From positions 2,971,001 through 3,035,000 of the forward strand of contig JAFMOC010000038.1 in assembly GCA_019802505.1 (NCBI GenBank): a stretch of 64,000 nt of DNA. Reading direction: 5' to 3'. The notes under the pieces are model-generated. The model saw only the letters and a program-made list of their open reading frames with translations, made no database searches and had not been told where the DNA came from. The translations under genes and the position numbers were made by a program. The DNA comes from Corydoras sp. C115 (lineage: Eukaryota; Chordata; Actinopteri; Siluriformes; Callichthyidae). Shown one piece after another: positions 32,908 to 47,900 of the stretch. Every line of letters begins with the position of its first letter. The stretch's first letter is position 1.

Positions 32908-35900
32908 TGTCAGCATTTTCTGTTTGGCCTCCTTTAATCTGCAAGATCTGCACATTTGAGTGACTTTTCTGGTGTTAACACGCACTCACACACCCTAGAG
33001 TGCCAATCCTGAAATCATTCACTGACATGCAATAATTAGCTTTTTTAGTTATGTGGCAGCAATGTAAAAAAAAATCATAAAATCAAGATGTGGGAAAGCA
33101 GTTTTCAGCGGTTTTCACCTTTGACATGATTGCTGGTGCTATCCATATAAATGCTCTTATTCATACACAAAAACTTTAGAATGACACAACAAAAACATTC
33201 GATGAGAATTGATTCTGCATATAGAAACACATAGTGGAGTCATTTAAAATCACAAAAACATACTGCTCTTTCAAATAACCTCTCTGTGTAATAGTAAAGA
33301 GAAGAAAATCATGATATAACGCGTGAACCCTTAGGCTGAATTTAGGGCAAATCTAGGACCCACCAAGTATTACATTGGTCAAGTCATATCTGTCGATTAG
33401 ATTGGTAAAGTCGAATCGTAATTGATCATAATTTCTCATTTTAAAGTTTGCTTTTATTAAAATGAATTATTGACCACTTTGCTTCTTAACAAATTAAAGT
33501 GTGATATTATACAATTAGGCAAGAATATTTTGCTCAAAAGTGGTTTGGGGAAAAAGTTATTGAAACTGCTGTTGCCAATGAGATGCTAAAATGTGAAGTG
33601 AGGATTAAAGTAAGAAATCCAGCCCCCTACTGAACGGAACATGGTGGGAATATAATTTGAAATCAGTCATTTTAAAATATCAGTAATATTACATATGCCG
33701 TTATTAAATCTGACCGCTTGTAAAATATACGAACACACAGGGGGTAAAACCCAGGGGGTCCGACACCGAAAATTAAATGTGTCATTTAATCTGGTCTGGT
33801 GCACTATGAGCTGAAATACCTGTCAGTTACTGCAGACATAGTCTCTTTTACAGTATTGCTGAGCTGGGTGTTAATAGAGTGGTGCTTTCTCTCTCACCCT
33901 CCCTCGCTCGCTCTCTCTTTCTCTCTCTCTCGCTCCCCCCCACCCCCCCCACACACACATTTCTTCTTGGATAAATAGCATACAGCTCATGACCCGCAAG
34001 GCAATATGAGGCTGACATGTCACGTCAAAAAGACTCGCTGGCTTTGCACCTCACAGCTTAGCGGGATTTTCTTTTCTCCCTCTCTCTCCTTCTCACTTGC
34101 TCACTCACTGAGCGGTCCCTAATCTCAGAGCTGTACTGAAACACGCAGACACAAATTCCCCGTACCTTTTCCCTGAAACGCACGTCAAAATCAAAAAACA
34201 CACCGTGGGTAGAGGAGCGGAAAAACCTGTCAGACAAATAAAAAGGAAATGCAAGACAGTAAGGGACAGAGGAACAACTTTTACAGAGTGTCCATGTTGG
34301 ACTTTCAAGTAACTCAGCTAACATAGAATATAGTAGAAATTATTGGAATATTTACATTTATGCATGGTGATAACTCACTCCTGGGCAAAAGAAAAGGGCC
34401 AAAGAAAAACCTGCATATTCAGCATCTAACAACAAATCACTCTCAGACAATGTGCAAGAACTAAGCAAATGGATAAAGTAATTAAGTGTGGGTGTAGCCT
34501 TTTCCTTTAAATGATTAAATCTTGGTGGTAAACCTGCAGACTGAACAGCCACCCAGATTACCAGTTGATGCATAATCGTTCAAGAAAAAACAGCCATCAG
34601 AGATTGAGTAACTGAAGAGCCAGATTATGTTTTATTTTGAGTTTTATACACAACCCTAAACTTCAAAATTTGTGAATAAGAAGGTTTATATGAGACAAAT
34701 GGCACATTTTTAAAGTATGTTAGTTCTAGCTAATTGTCTTGACCATTAAAATGTTGATATAAACAAATCAAGCTTATGAAGCTTATGATGCTTAAAATTA
34801 TGCAATTTTCACCAATTGTTAGAAAAAAACTTCCAAACATTTTCTACAAATAACAACATCAGAACCATTTTAACCACCGAGCCACGGAATGACGAGCCAC
34901 TAACCAGCATCTTCATAAGCAAAAGTAGTCCAATAAATTTGCTGCAAAAAGCAAAAAAACACTTTGAAGTACCTTTAATTTCCCAGCTTGTAAAATAAGA
35001 CCTACTAGAGGCCATTTAGACCAAATTGAACCAGCCTGTAAATCATCATTATTCAAGAATTTACATAATGTCATTACTTTCAATTTCAAGTAGATGTTGT
35101 ACCAAATGAAAAATAAAACTCTAAGACATTTACGAGTAAAGTATGTGAGGGCTAGTGACTTTGACCTTTGACAACCAAAATTAATTCTATTTATTTTTGA
35201 GTCCACGCAAACCTTAAAATCAGACTTAAGGAAAAATCCTCAAAGCATTTTGAAATATCACAATTGAAACAGATACGGATGAGAGCGCACAGTGACTTTG
35301 ACATTGGATCACCAAAATCTCTGGTCATTCCTGCATATAAGTGAACATGACAGATGACTCTGCCTTGACTGTTGATCTTTCACTAACAAAATCTGAGCAG
35401 TTCATCTTTAAGGTAATTGTAAATTTGTTCCAAATATAAAAACAATCCTTCAATGTACAAGCTACTACATTCACCTCTGACCACTCAAATATCTGATCAA
35501 ATTATCCCTATGTTTAACATTTGAAAAAAGATCCCATAACATGTTCCCGGCAACTCACATTCATAAATGTGGACCAGAATATGGTTGGTTACACCAGTTA
35601 AAACTAAACTGGTCATAACAGCTTATAAACAGTATGTGATGTTGGACCTGACCAAGTTGTTTTTGGGAAAAGAGCAGGGGAACCACATTTCACACAGTGC
35701 TATTGCATGGCAGAATAGTGCTGATCAGTTATTATCATACAGTTAAAATATACATCAGTTTTTAAAAGCATTCTAAATGTTATTTAGAGTTACAAGTAAG
35801 TGTATTAACTAAATTCAGCTAACACCCCAACAAGTGTCAAGAACTACTTTAAAACCACCAATCCAGTCTGTTCTTAGGTGACAGGATTGTCAAGATGTGT

Positions 35901-38900
35901 TAGACAGATTTGAGAATACAGGTCTCTTTAAGGGAATTCAGATGGACAAAATAAATACCATTAAAGCAAGCTGTAGATATTTATCTACATGATTAGCTTT
36001 CTATAGGTCATAACAATTTATATGGTGAATCCTGAAAGTTGTAAGGATTTTAATCTTTAAAAACATGAAAAATTGTCGAATAAGAACCCAGAATTAAACC
36101 ATCGTAACCTGACCTGTTTGATCTAGTTATTCTTGGTTCAGTTATTCTGTACATATTAAAAATAAGTAGCCCGTTTTAAGAGATCAAACTGGGTTGTAAG
36201 AAACCAAATAATTATGTTCCTAAAACTGACAATCACATGGATAAGAGAACCACATGGATTAGTTAGAACTAGTCTCTAAGCATACAAAATAAAGTAACGA
36301 TCTTGTCCTGACAAGCACATTCTGATCATTTTAAGCATTAAAAATATTTATAAAATTCACCAAACCACACAACCCAGATTATTTAGAACACGTCGAGTGC
36401 CTCTTTAAACTATCTAAAATAAAAACAGCACATATTTCAAGGCTTTAGTATGCATAGTCTGTCAAGGTTAAACAAATTTGAGCTCAAAGACTGAATTAGC
36501 TTGTCAAGTTATTAGCTGAATATAATCTTTACTCTCCTAAAGACTAAAGTTGTGTCCTTCATCATGAAGTGAAATATTTGCAGTGCATTCTGACAATTTT
36601 GGCAGCAACAAACACCCCTTTATTAATTTTTCATCATTAGTTAAGATTTATAATGGAATCTCCTAATTCAGCAAGTGCCCGCATGAAGTACACTCATGCA
36701 AAATGTTCATGCTAAGTGTCCCTGGCCTGCATTCCCAATAGGACAGACTACATTAGCTCAGAAATGTCACCTATCTTAGCAGCCTACATCCTAGTGAACC
36801 ACATGGGATGAATCTGGTCTCAAATTGTCAAGTTAACTGTGTGATGAAAGATTCTGGTGTGTGTGTGTGTGTGTGTGCATGTGTGTGTGTGTGTGTGTGT
36901 TTGTGGGGACAGTGCAAATGAGAAATAAAATTAACAAACTGAGCTACGAATCAGGAATGATTTCAAAGGCATAGAAACCATTACACAAAAATCGAGATGA
37001 AAAGAGCAAAGGAACGATAGAAAGCAGGTCTGCAGTCAGAACTCTGTGATAACTCCGGCTTTTAAATCAAATGGGAAAAATCCTTTCTAAAATAAAAGAC
37101 TAAAGTAAATTAAAGAAAAAAGGGGAATGATGAAAAGAAGGGAAGGAGCAAAAGCAGGAATGAAAAAGGATGAATGAAGCCCTGGAGATTCGATGTGAAA
37201 AATAGGTTAGGGCTGAATTTCTCCTCGAAAGCTAAGCACTAAGAAATGGAGCAGTGAGTTAGCAACACAGACACACACATGTGCACACACAAAGATACAC
37301 ATACGAACACACAGACACAAACACACACATTTTAATAATGATCTGAGACTGGCTAATGATGTTTACAGTATATGAGCCATCCAAAATCTGTTGAATTACC
37401 CAAAAGGCCCTGCTTCATCTACACTTCAGAGAAGCAGCAAGCTCTGACTCTTAGACCTTAACCCTCTGACCCTTCCTCCCACTGCAGTAGATACCATCAA
37501 TGCCATTGATATGACGGTCTTTCAGATATAATTGAGCTATGATGAAATTAAGACTCTAATCTAGACAAAGCAATGCAACAAGACAATACCCTTCTCAAAA
37601 GCACAAGCCCAACTTTATGTAAGCTTTCATATCATAACTCTGCATACAGCCATACATACACATTAAGAGGAGCATGGAAAGCAATCAATGATCTTGGTAT
37701 ATATGTTTCTGTTTAATTTAACTTTTATAAAATGTCTAATAGGCGGCACAGTGGCTTAGTGGTTGGCACGTTCGCCTCTCAGTGCTAGGGATTCCCGGTT
37801 CGAATCCCCATCTGGGTGGAGTTTCCATGTTCTCCCCGTGTCTGCGTGGGTTTCCTCCGGGTTCTCCGGTTTCCGCCCACAGTCCAAAAACATGGAACAA
37901 GTCAATTGAATTCTCAAAATTGCCCCATATAGAGTGTGTCTGTGTGAGTGAGTGTGTGCCCAGCGATGGATTGGCGCCCTGTCCTGGGTCTATCTGCCCA
38001 GCGCCCGAGATGTTCTCCCCTGGATGGGCATGGGGAACCCCACCGCGACCCTAATAGAGGATAAAGCGGGAGATAATGAATGAATGAAAATGTCTAATAA
38101 GCCTGTGTAATAGTTTTTCCAAAGAATCCAACTTATTAAAACAGTGGTGCAGTGGCCAGAACAAAACAGTAGGCACGGAAGCTTATAAGATTTTAAATGA
38201 CTTACCTGTTTAATGAATGTAATAACTTAACAATGTCCATCTTCCTGTCCTCAAAGGAAATTAATCATAAAGCCTGACAATTATCTTCACCTTTTTATTT
38301 AAAGTTAATGCTGGAATGGCTTTGAAAGCCTAATAAATTTAGCAAAGATATTTCAGTAATATTTCATATTTCTTTTATAATCCAACAGCTAGATTACCTT
38401 TGTTTTTTGAACAGCCAATGAGTAGAAGTTGCCTTAGATTTAAAAACTGCACAGCCAACACATTTGAAATATGTCTCCTACTGCATTACATTACTCTGCC
38501 TTCTGCAAGTTCACAGCTGGACTGTGAGTCACAGCTGGTCTTTCCGAAAACAGCAAAAGACTTCCAATTTTAGACAGAAAGACAATGTGATCATTTGATT
38601 TATGTTAACCCTCCACATTTACATCACAAACTCAATATGCAGGTTTGAAAGGCTTATATGCTTAGATTTGGACATATTTAGATGTGGACTGCCATAAAAC
38701 AATTAATAAAATAAAAACTAGCGACTGTATCTCCAAATTCTCACCACTGTTTGAATACAGTGGCTCTAGAAAAAATCTGGGCCCATCTCCTATCATAGTA
38801 CTGTCTCCAATTAGCCCAAATCCATGAGTTCCACTGTACTCCCAATCCTTCATTTACTGTACTACAAGCCTGAATATTAATTTTCCTTGTACTCTATTTT

Positions 38901-41900
38901 AATTGTTTTGGATCAGTCATTTCAGCTGTAATATGCTAACTAGGTACAGCATTGCTTGGGGTACAATCTGTGCATGGCTATCCGACACTGTTGATGCTGC
39001 CCGGCCGCTCAAGGAGGATGAGTCCCCCAATGAGTCTTGGTCCCAAGGTTTCTGCCTTAAAATACCAAACACAACAGGGAGTTTTTTCTTGCCACTGTCG
39101 CTTCGGCTTGCTCTTTAGGGGTTCAAAGGCTTATGAAACTGTATAGCTGCTTTGTGTACTATTGTTCATTCATTTATTATCTTCCGCTTTATCCTATATT
39201 AGGGTCGCGGGGGGGTTCCCCATGCCCATCCAGGGGAGAACATTTCGGGCGCTGGGTCCAATCCATCCATCCAATCCAGCCAATCCATCGCTGGGTACAC
39301 ACTCACACACTCAAACACACTCTATATGGGGCAATTTAGAGAACTCAATTAACTTGATCCATGTTTTTGGACTGTGGGAGGAAACCGGAGAACCTGGAGG
39401 AAACCCACGCGGACACGGTGAGAACATGGAAACTCCACCCAGATGGGGATTCGAACCAGGAATCCCTAGTGCTGAGAGGCGAACGTGCTAACCACTAAGC
39501 CACCGTGCCGCCGTGTACTATTGTAAAAAATATAAATCTATTACTTGAACTTTATGTGGCATGTGCTTGCTGTATAAGAGTATTGATATTCAAGTACTAT
39601 CAGTGGGACCTAGGAACTGACAGTATTGTAGAACTGTAGGCTGGCATTGGCAACTGCAATAAGGAGGCGTATAAGATAAGTCAGATGCAAAGGGGAAATC
39701 AAATATGCAAGCGAGCAGGGAAGTGGTGATAGACTGATAAACTAATGATAAAAAAGGAAAAATAGTGCAGATTTCTGACAGGGCTGAATTTAGCCAAAGT
39801 GTGAATAAAATACTTTAACACACAGAAATAAGATGTAGGAATGCAGGTTTGTTGTTCAAGAAACCGGCACTGATGTTGTTCACACTGCTCCTGACAAAGT
39901 TATGAATATCATCTCGTTTCCATCCGAAGTACAATGGTGTGAATTTCTGTGTGATGGCAACCAACTGAAAAATGATTACACTTTCACAAGGCCTTACAGG
40001 TTTGCTCCTCAACTCACGCACAACCAACAGGCAAACACACACATAATGAAACACAGGAATACCGCTATAACAAACTAAAGTTCTGAATTTGAGAAATAGC
40101 CTACACATCAACCCGCCAACCATTCCTATACTCACACACTTACCCACATGATGTTCATTCCCACCACACTCTCTCTTCAAGCCTTACCTCAACTCCTACT
40201 CTTACAATTTTATTGCTTATTTTTTAAAATATAAACTCCAAACCTTACATGTTAGCACAATAGTACTCTTACTCTTATTTTACCCTGATAATAACCATGA
40301 ATTATTCTTCCACAACAACCTTATTCCTCCACATTCCTCACATGACAATACTAACAACCCTTTAATTATAATCCCCACCAGACATTAACCTTAGCTTTTA
40401 TCCTAAGCGGTTAAATTTCAGTCTTACTTTACCATAGACTACTCCTTTCTATTACAACCTGATCCCAACTTCCTAAAATCCTCTACATCCACTGCAGAGC
40501 TACTACTCAGCAAACCTTTGCACCTGTCCACCTGTATTCAAATTCGAAACACACCATGAACAAGGTGTGTTTGCACAGGAGACATTCTGAAACTCATTAT
40601 CTCATGTATTTAGGTCTATCATCAAACATTATTTAATTAAAATAAGTTAAAGGTAGCAAGTAATTTTTAGTGTAAATCAAACATGTTGCTTCTCTTACTC
40701 ATAGCCTTAGAAGCTAACACTACAAATATACTTAAGATAATAATTTTCTACACTGATTGTCTTTTTCAGAACAGGTGTTCGACAATAGGATATTAGAGAA
40801 GCCTAAAAGTGCTGCCCATCTGAAGACATCTAATTAAAGCACAATGACAAGCCCCAATGCAAATCAGCACTCATGCATCATGTAAAAGTGCCTCACCTGT
40901 TTGCTATACTTAGCATTCTGGCAGCTGTAGTCAGAGCAGTGATCTGAACCAAGCGACATGGCATCTGCATTCCCATTTCCATTTCCTGTAAAGGTGTTGG
41001 TGGGGGGAAGTTCCTGAACAGCCTGATGTTTCTTTCCCTCCACTGGTGGCGAGTTGGGCTGTAAATGGACAGCTGGTAACGGAGAACTGGATTTGTAGTG
41101 GCGTGCCAAATCAGGGCTCGAGCGGTGCCGCCTTGCACCGATCCGCTGGCTCACATCCTGTTCCTCCTCCACGTCATCTTCCTCTTCCTCCTCCTCATTA
41201 GGGTGTCTACAACCGTTCATGATCCCAGCATAATGAGCACGTTCTGCTTTAGATCTGGCATCTCGTTTCTCAGTATTGCGCCGTTTTTTGGTCTCGGGTG
41301 GTGGCTGCGAAGATGGTCGTGGTGAAAAGAAGTCATCCTCTGCTTCTTTTTTACCCACCTCATATCCGTTCTTGCCCAGAGCGCCACACTGACGGGCCAT
41401 GAGCACCAATAGGATTACCAGAACAACCGCAGCTGCACCAGAGAGCACACCGATTGCCACGCTCAGACGCTGCTTACCCAGAATCCTGTCATTATCAGGA
41501 TCGCCAGCAATATCGAGTGACAGAGGAACCCCCAAACTGCGCATAACCTGGAGGAAGAGAGTATAATACAAATTCAATTGCCATGTTATTAAAAAGATCA
41601 TATAAAAAATTGACCAGAAAAATTTAACAGATAGGTGTCAAACTCAAGGCCCGCGGGCCATATCCGGCCCGTAATACAATTATATCCGGCCTGCAAAATC
41701 ATTTAACATTGAGATTTTGTTATTATTACTCCCTCTACTTCATCATACTTACTTTTAAGTAAACCTTTAAGTTTTTACCAACTTACATTTTAAATATACT
41801 TAAACTTATAGCCTAAAAAGCTCTGTATCATTCCAAACCCTATGTCCACATATTCCCACCTAATACAACCCCAAGTCCAACCCTCTAAAAGTCCCAACAC

Positions 41901-44900
41901 TATTTTCTAACCCACTGAGGCATTTATACCAGGATCTTTTGTTTCATGCCAATCTCACTAATGCATGCTGTTAAACAGCAAGGGCAAATTAGTCAAGCAC
42001 TGAAGATATTTCGGAATTTTTAAATGAGGGATTTTTCCTAGATAGAATGTATTGTACCATGTACCATGCATTTTAGATAGTTATATTTGCATGTTTTTAG
42101 TGTTTTTAAAGACTGGAATGAGCCAGAATTACTGTAAGAGCTATGTACTTATTAGTCTGCTATATAGTGTACAGATAGGAATATAGTGCAATTTGACAGA
42201 TTTATTAACAGCTGTGTTTCTGTATTATGTAAGAATACATTTCATATTTTAGCTGGGTTGAAGTTTGAGCTTAACACACACATTTATCACAAACATTCAT
42301 AAACACACAGAATAGTAGTGACCTCTATCTCTCGTGTGCGTGGGTTAATAGCAATCTGAACCATGAATATTTATCACCGTCAGACAGTTTACAGTGCGAT
42401 ACACAGCTATGATTTTCTGCACGAGAAATGAAGTGGCTCATAATTCAATAGCTTTCTGTCACAGACCACAATACACCTCTCACAAATATACACTTTCTTG
42501 CACATGCACACTCACACATTCATCACTGTTCTCATTCAACATCGGTTCATTATTTACTCCAACACATTGTTCTTTAAACTCCCTATTATTCGCCATGCTG
42601 CACTCACTGTTCTGCATGCATTTTACCATATAAAATATACACAAGAACATACATGAGGTGTTCATTTATTCAAACCTTCATTAAACTGACAAAAGTCCAA
42701 AGAAGAAAGATTCCCACTGCCTTCACACAATACACTTTACTAACTTTGGACATGAGGCATGTTTGCAACCATGTTACGTTACCTCTCGGTTTAACTACAT
42801 TTAATCATTTCAGAACAGAGGACACTATTGTGAAGTGGAATTTGTATCATTTTTCCCTTGATGCGCTTCATCAACTGTTTGAGGTCCCTGTTGTCTAAAT
42901 TTCCTCTTCATCATGCGCCACATATTTTCAGTTGGAAAGAGATTTGGACTGCAGGCAGGTCGGTCAAGGACACACACACTCTTTGTGAAGCCACTACATT
43001 GTCACATGTGCAGAATGAGGCCTGACATTATACTCCTGAAATAACCATTTACACCTGGGATAAGACATCACCTTGATGGCAATTCTAATATATGCTTCTA
43101 TGTCAATGGTACCTTTAGACATGCAAGTCATCCATGTCATAAGCACTAATGCACCTCATACCATAAAATATGATGTTTTTCGCATTCACTATAGTATCAA
43201 CTTGATTGTGACATTTTTCTTTGATACAAAGAATCTGGCACCCGGTTTTGTAAAAAAAAACCTGAAATCATCTGACTCCAATCATCTAAGACATGTGCTC
43301 AGGAGTACTTGTCTGTTTTACTATAAAACTAATGTTTTACTCCTTGTAAAATAGATTTAGATTCTTAATGCATTAGTTAATTTTGTTATCTGATAATTGA
43401 ATGCTCCTGACCCCTTGTAGAAATATTTATTACAGTGGCAAGACAGTTTCTCATGCAATGCGGCCTGTCAGTTTGAAGGTCACGCACATTTACCAGCTGT
43501 TTCTAAACTTATACTTCAAGGACGAAGATTTTTTTTCTGCTGCCATCAATCATTTTTAAGTATTAAGAGCATTTGATGGTATAAACTTTAACAAAGTTTG
43601 GCACAATGTGGCTTTCAAAGTGGCTGACATTTATACTGCATTTATATCCACTCAAAAAAAAAATATCACCGGTTACCTATAGTGTAAAATGTTTCGAAAT
43701 TATGTCATTTAAATATGCTATAAACATTTCACACCTTTAGCCCCTCTCCACTTTTAATCTGGACTGTGCTGCAGGCATTAAATTTAATTTAAAACATTGC
43801 CTATTCCTAATACACTTTACTTTGTACTTTGGTCAGTGTAATAAATGTTTAACAAAAGAAATGTAATGCAGATGCTTGTTTCATTACATTTTGCAAAACA
43901 TTTTTAAACAAGGTTGTAAAAAAAACATTATGTGGACAAGTTCAAATTCAGGCCAAAGAAATTGAACGGGAAATTATAGTTTAAGAAGATTTATAACTGT
44001 GTTAGTTATTTAAAAATCATTCTGAAATGTAATGTCATATTCAATCACCAGTTCTCACATTTGAGGATCTACAAAGTGACATGCAGAGAAAAATGAACAA
44101 AAACAAAAATGTTCTTATAAATTATTAATTAGTACAGAATGTGATATTAGAGAAGTTAGCAGCATCACAAAGAACTAAGGTGAAACTAATCTTTTAAGAT
44201 AGTAGTAGTTAAAAATAATAAAAAAAGCAAAAAAAAAATTAAAAGCAGGCAGTCTTTTAACCTAAAAGAGAAACTTTAAGTAAGAGTTTAAAAGCAGCTT
44301 TGTCATTTGCTGGAATAGAGATAAATCTGAGTGGTTGTCAAAAATATGTTTAAAGAATTAAAGGATTAGAAATAATTTTACTTTGCAATATATGTTTTAC
44401 CACAGGGGTTTTATGTCAATGTAATTCATTTGATTTAGTGAACCCTTATCATTGAAAGTTCTGATATTAATGCATTTCTGAAAACCTTATTTTCATTCAT
44501 TTATTCATTATCTTCTGCTTAATCCTCTACTAGGGTTGCTGGGGGGTTTCCCATGCCCATCCAGGGGAGAGCATTTCGGGACTGGACAGAGCACCAAGCT
44601 ATTGCTGGGCACACTCACTCACACAGACACACACAGTATATGGGGCAATTTACTTTGAATCCATGTTTTTGGACTCTGGGGGGAAAACTGAGAACCCAGA
44701 GGAAACCCACACAAGGAGAACATGGAAGCTTGGGATTCAAACCTGGATCCCCAACGCTGAGTTGAACGTGGTAACCACTAAGCCACCATGCTGCCCTAAA
44801 ACCTTATTTGCCTTTACTTGAATAATTATGGTATACGGGCGGCACGGTGGCTTAGTGGTCAGCACGTTCGCCTCTCGGCGCTAGGAATTCCCGGTTCGAA

Positions 44901-47900
44901 TCCCCATCTGGGTGGAGTTTCCATGTTCTCCCCGTGTCCGCGTGGGTTTCCTCCGGGTTCTCCTCCACAGTCCAAAAACATGGATTAAGTCAATTGAATT
45001 CTCCAAAATTGCCCAATATAGAGTGTGTGTGTGTGTGAGAGTGTGTGCCCAGCGATGTATTGGCGCCCGGTCCTGGGCCCAGCGCCCAAAATTTTCCCCC
45101 CTGGATGGGCATGGGGAACCCCACCACGATCCTAATAGAGGATAAAGCGGGAGATAATGAATGAATGAATGAATAGATGGTCTTGCTATTAACATGAAGA
45201 TCTTCTGGTAATTAACGATACAGAGGTCTCCATTCTTCTGGGTATCCTTTTTCTAGATTCACACAGCAACAAATTTGATGGTAAGTTTTATGTGAAATTG
45301 GTCCAGTCCTGTTTTAAAGTACTCAAGTGTTCCCTACATACCTTCATGCTGTACTTACCGGTGGAACAGTCGCATACTGGAATCATAAAGGCAATTGGAA
45401 GTATAGAAATATCTTAAAGTATTTTAGATGCTGTAACATGAACATAACCCTGAAATGTATATGTTTGTTCAATGTAGTGTTGTGGGTTAAGAATAATTCA
45501 GTTTGGATCAGGATTTAAATTCAGACAAAGATATTTGTGAATCATGTAGAATTACCTGAGCATCCACCAGTGTGGCGTTACTGAGACTCTCATTAACGAA
45601 GACATAGACGAGTGCGGTGGCGCAGAGTGATGGGATTCCACTGTCGTTCACCCGTACCACGAGGCGGTGTAACCCACGGTGCCTCCTTTCTAGCGGTTCA
45701 GACAATGTAATAACCCCGCTACTGGATCCAATTTCAAAAAGATGAAAGGGATTTCCTCCAATCAAAGCAAAACGCAGCTCAGCATTGGATCCTGCATCGC
45801 TGTCCATAGCAGTTACAGTTCTCACAACAGTCCGGGCACCACTAGATGGTGTTAACAATGTGTAGGACTCGTTGGAAGGCCCTGTAATGGAGGGTGCATT
45901 ATCATTTTCATCTGTAACAAATAAAGAGACAGTGGCAGTAGCTGATTGTGGTGGATCGCCACCATCTATTGCACGGACACGAAATTTATAGGAGCTTCGG
46001 CGCTCGCGGTCAAAAGACAATGCTGAAAATATGGTTCCGGTGTTGTTCTCAATAGAGAAGGTCTTTGTTAAAGTTTCCAGTTTTTTGTAACTTGGGTCCT
46101 CTTCCTGTTCCAGCCCTTCCTCCTCAACGAACAGACTTAACTCTGCGTTCTCGCCACTGTCAGCATCAGTGACAGTTACCATACCAACAGGGCTGTTAGA
46201 TAGAAGGTTTTCCTTGACATAAAATGTAAAGACTTCCTGGACAAATTTGGGAGTGTTGTCATTCCTGTCCGTCACTTGCACGACTACAGTTGTGGAACCT
46301 TGTAGGGATGGCGTTCCCTTGTCCCGAGCAATTACCCGAAACTCATACCTATCGTGTTTTTCTCGATCCAGCACCCCAGTGGCACGTATATCTCCATTAT
46401 CAGTGTCAATGTAAAAAGCGCCATTTACTGAGGGATCCAAAGAATATGCAACCTCAGCATTTTTGCCACTATCAGCGTCAGATGCAACAACAGTGACCAC
46501 TCTCTCTTCAGGGGAATTATTCTCTGCAAAGTGAACCTCTATTAAGCTCTGTGCAAATGTTGGCGCATGATCATTTATATCCACTACTCGAACCATTAGT
46601 GTACTGTTTACAGATAGACTTGGACTACCTGAATCCACAGCCACAATAGTGACAGTGTAATCTTTTGTAACTTCATAGTCCAAGGATGCAGAAGTGTGCA
46701 AAAAAAACTTCTTCTTGTTTCGCTCGAAGGCATCATCGACTGCAGGAATCGGTGCAGGCAGGTTTTCCCCTGCAGGTTTCAGAGTGAACGGGACATCCCC
46801 AACTACGGTGCATGTTACTGCCCCATTTTCTCCTTGATCACGATCTGAAACTTGCACCAAAGCCACTGGGGTGTCCACCAAGACATTCTCAGGGACCATG
46901 GCTGCTCCATCTCGCACAACAATACGGCCGATTTTGCGGATATCTATCACGGGCACGTTGTCATTCTCATCTCGGACGTTAAGAATAACAGTGGCCCGGT
47001 CTGTACGAGGAGGCTGGCCTCGATCTTTTGCAGTTACAGTAAATCTTAATTGGGAGACCTCCTCTCTGTCAATTCGGTGCAGGACGCTGAGCCAGCCAGA
47101 GGCCTCGTCCAGACGGAGGAGGCGTCGCACAGACTCTGTGGCAGCACCGAAAACATACTCCACCTGCCCATTCACACCGACGTCCCGATCAGAGGCTCGT
47201 ACCTGCAGCACAGGTGTACCTGGAGGTGTATTTTCTGCCATTTCCGCTTCATAGACAGATCTCTCGAAGCGAGGGTTGTTATCATTCACGTCAGTGATTG
47301 AGACCCGAAGCAAAGCTTGTGAAGAACGTGGTGGATTTCCACCATCCCGAACTCGTAGAATGAGCTCATAAGAATCTTGAACCTCCCGATCTAATGGGCC
47401 TTTGACGATCAGCTGTGGTTGCTTCTGTCCATCAGAGGTATCAGCTACCTGCAACTCGAAAACATTGTTGCTCCGCCCATTTGGGACAGGCCCCGATTCT
47501 TGGGGACGTCTCCTCTCCGAATTGCCGTTCCTGTCTAGTCCAGAAGGCATGCTTGGATTGGGTCGCCTTGATAGAGAAGAAACCGATTCTTGGTGCACTA
47601 ACTCATACCGGTCGATCCCATTGCGCCCGAAATCTCGATCTGTCGCTGTGGGGAGGAGATACAAAGTTCCAATGGGTCGGTTCTCCTCCACAGACAGAGT
47701 CAGCACTGGAGATGGGAATGAGGGGGTGTTATCATTAATGTCGGTCACAATGACCCGTCCATCGAAAAGTTTCACCCAACTTTGAAAGGGGCCTATAACT
47801 GAGACCTCAAAGTTCAGAATGCATTCGTTTTCATCGAAGATCATGGCACACTGGGACAACTTCTCACGGTCAATGCGCCTACTGCTGGTGCTCAGCTCGC

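Larger units (their letters stand above)
19397..40896 (-). other. pcdh7: pcdh7 intron 2 (about 21.5 kb)
   Basis: No internal gene is seen on either strand. It contains several SINEs, most of the dinucleotide microsatellites in the window, and at least three octamer/homeodomain-type motif clusters (27.1, 30.6 and 32.27 kb) that may mark regulatory elements. Apparent long frames inside are translations of CA, GA and TA repeats. Confidence 0.8.
41548..45555 (-). other. pcdh7: pcdh7 intron 1 (about 4.0 kb)
   Basis: Phase-0 intron between the ectodomain exon and the membrane exon. It contains a short repeat fragment at 41636, a decayed transposon at 42.8-43.4 kb and two head-to-head SINEs at 44.5-45.2 kb. 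Confidence 0.9.

Noticed and set aside
39815..40180. 121-codon minus-strand frame in pcdh7 intron 2
   Set aside because: It lies in a G-poor low-complexity region with no homology or splice context.
45509..45555. Extension of the pcdh7 exon 1 frame to the stop at 45508
   Set aside because: A strong donor at 45556/45555 and an in-phase exon 2 make this intron sequence in the main transcript.
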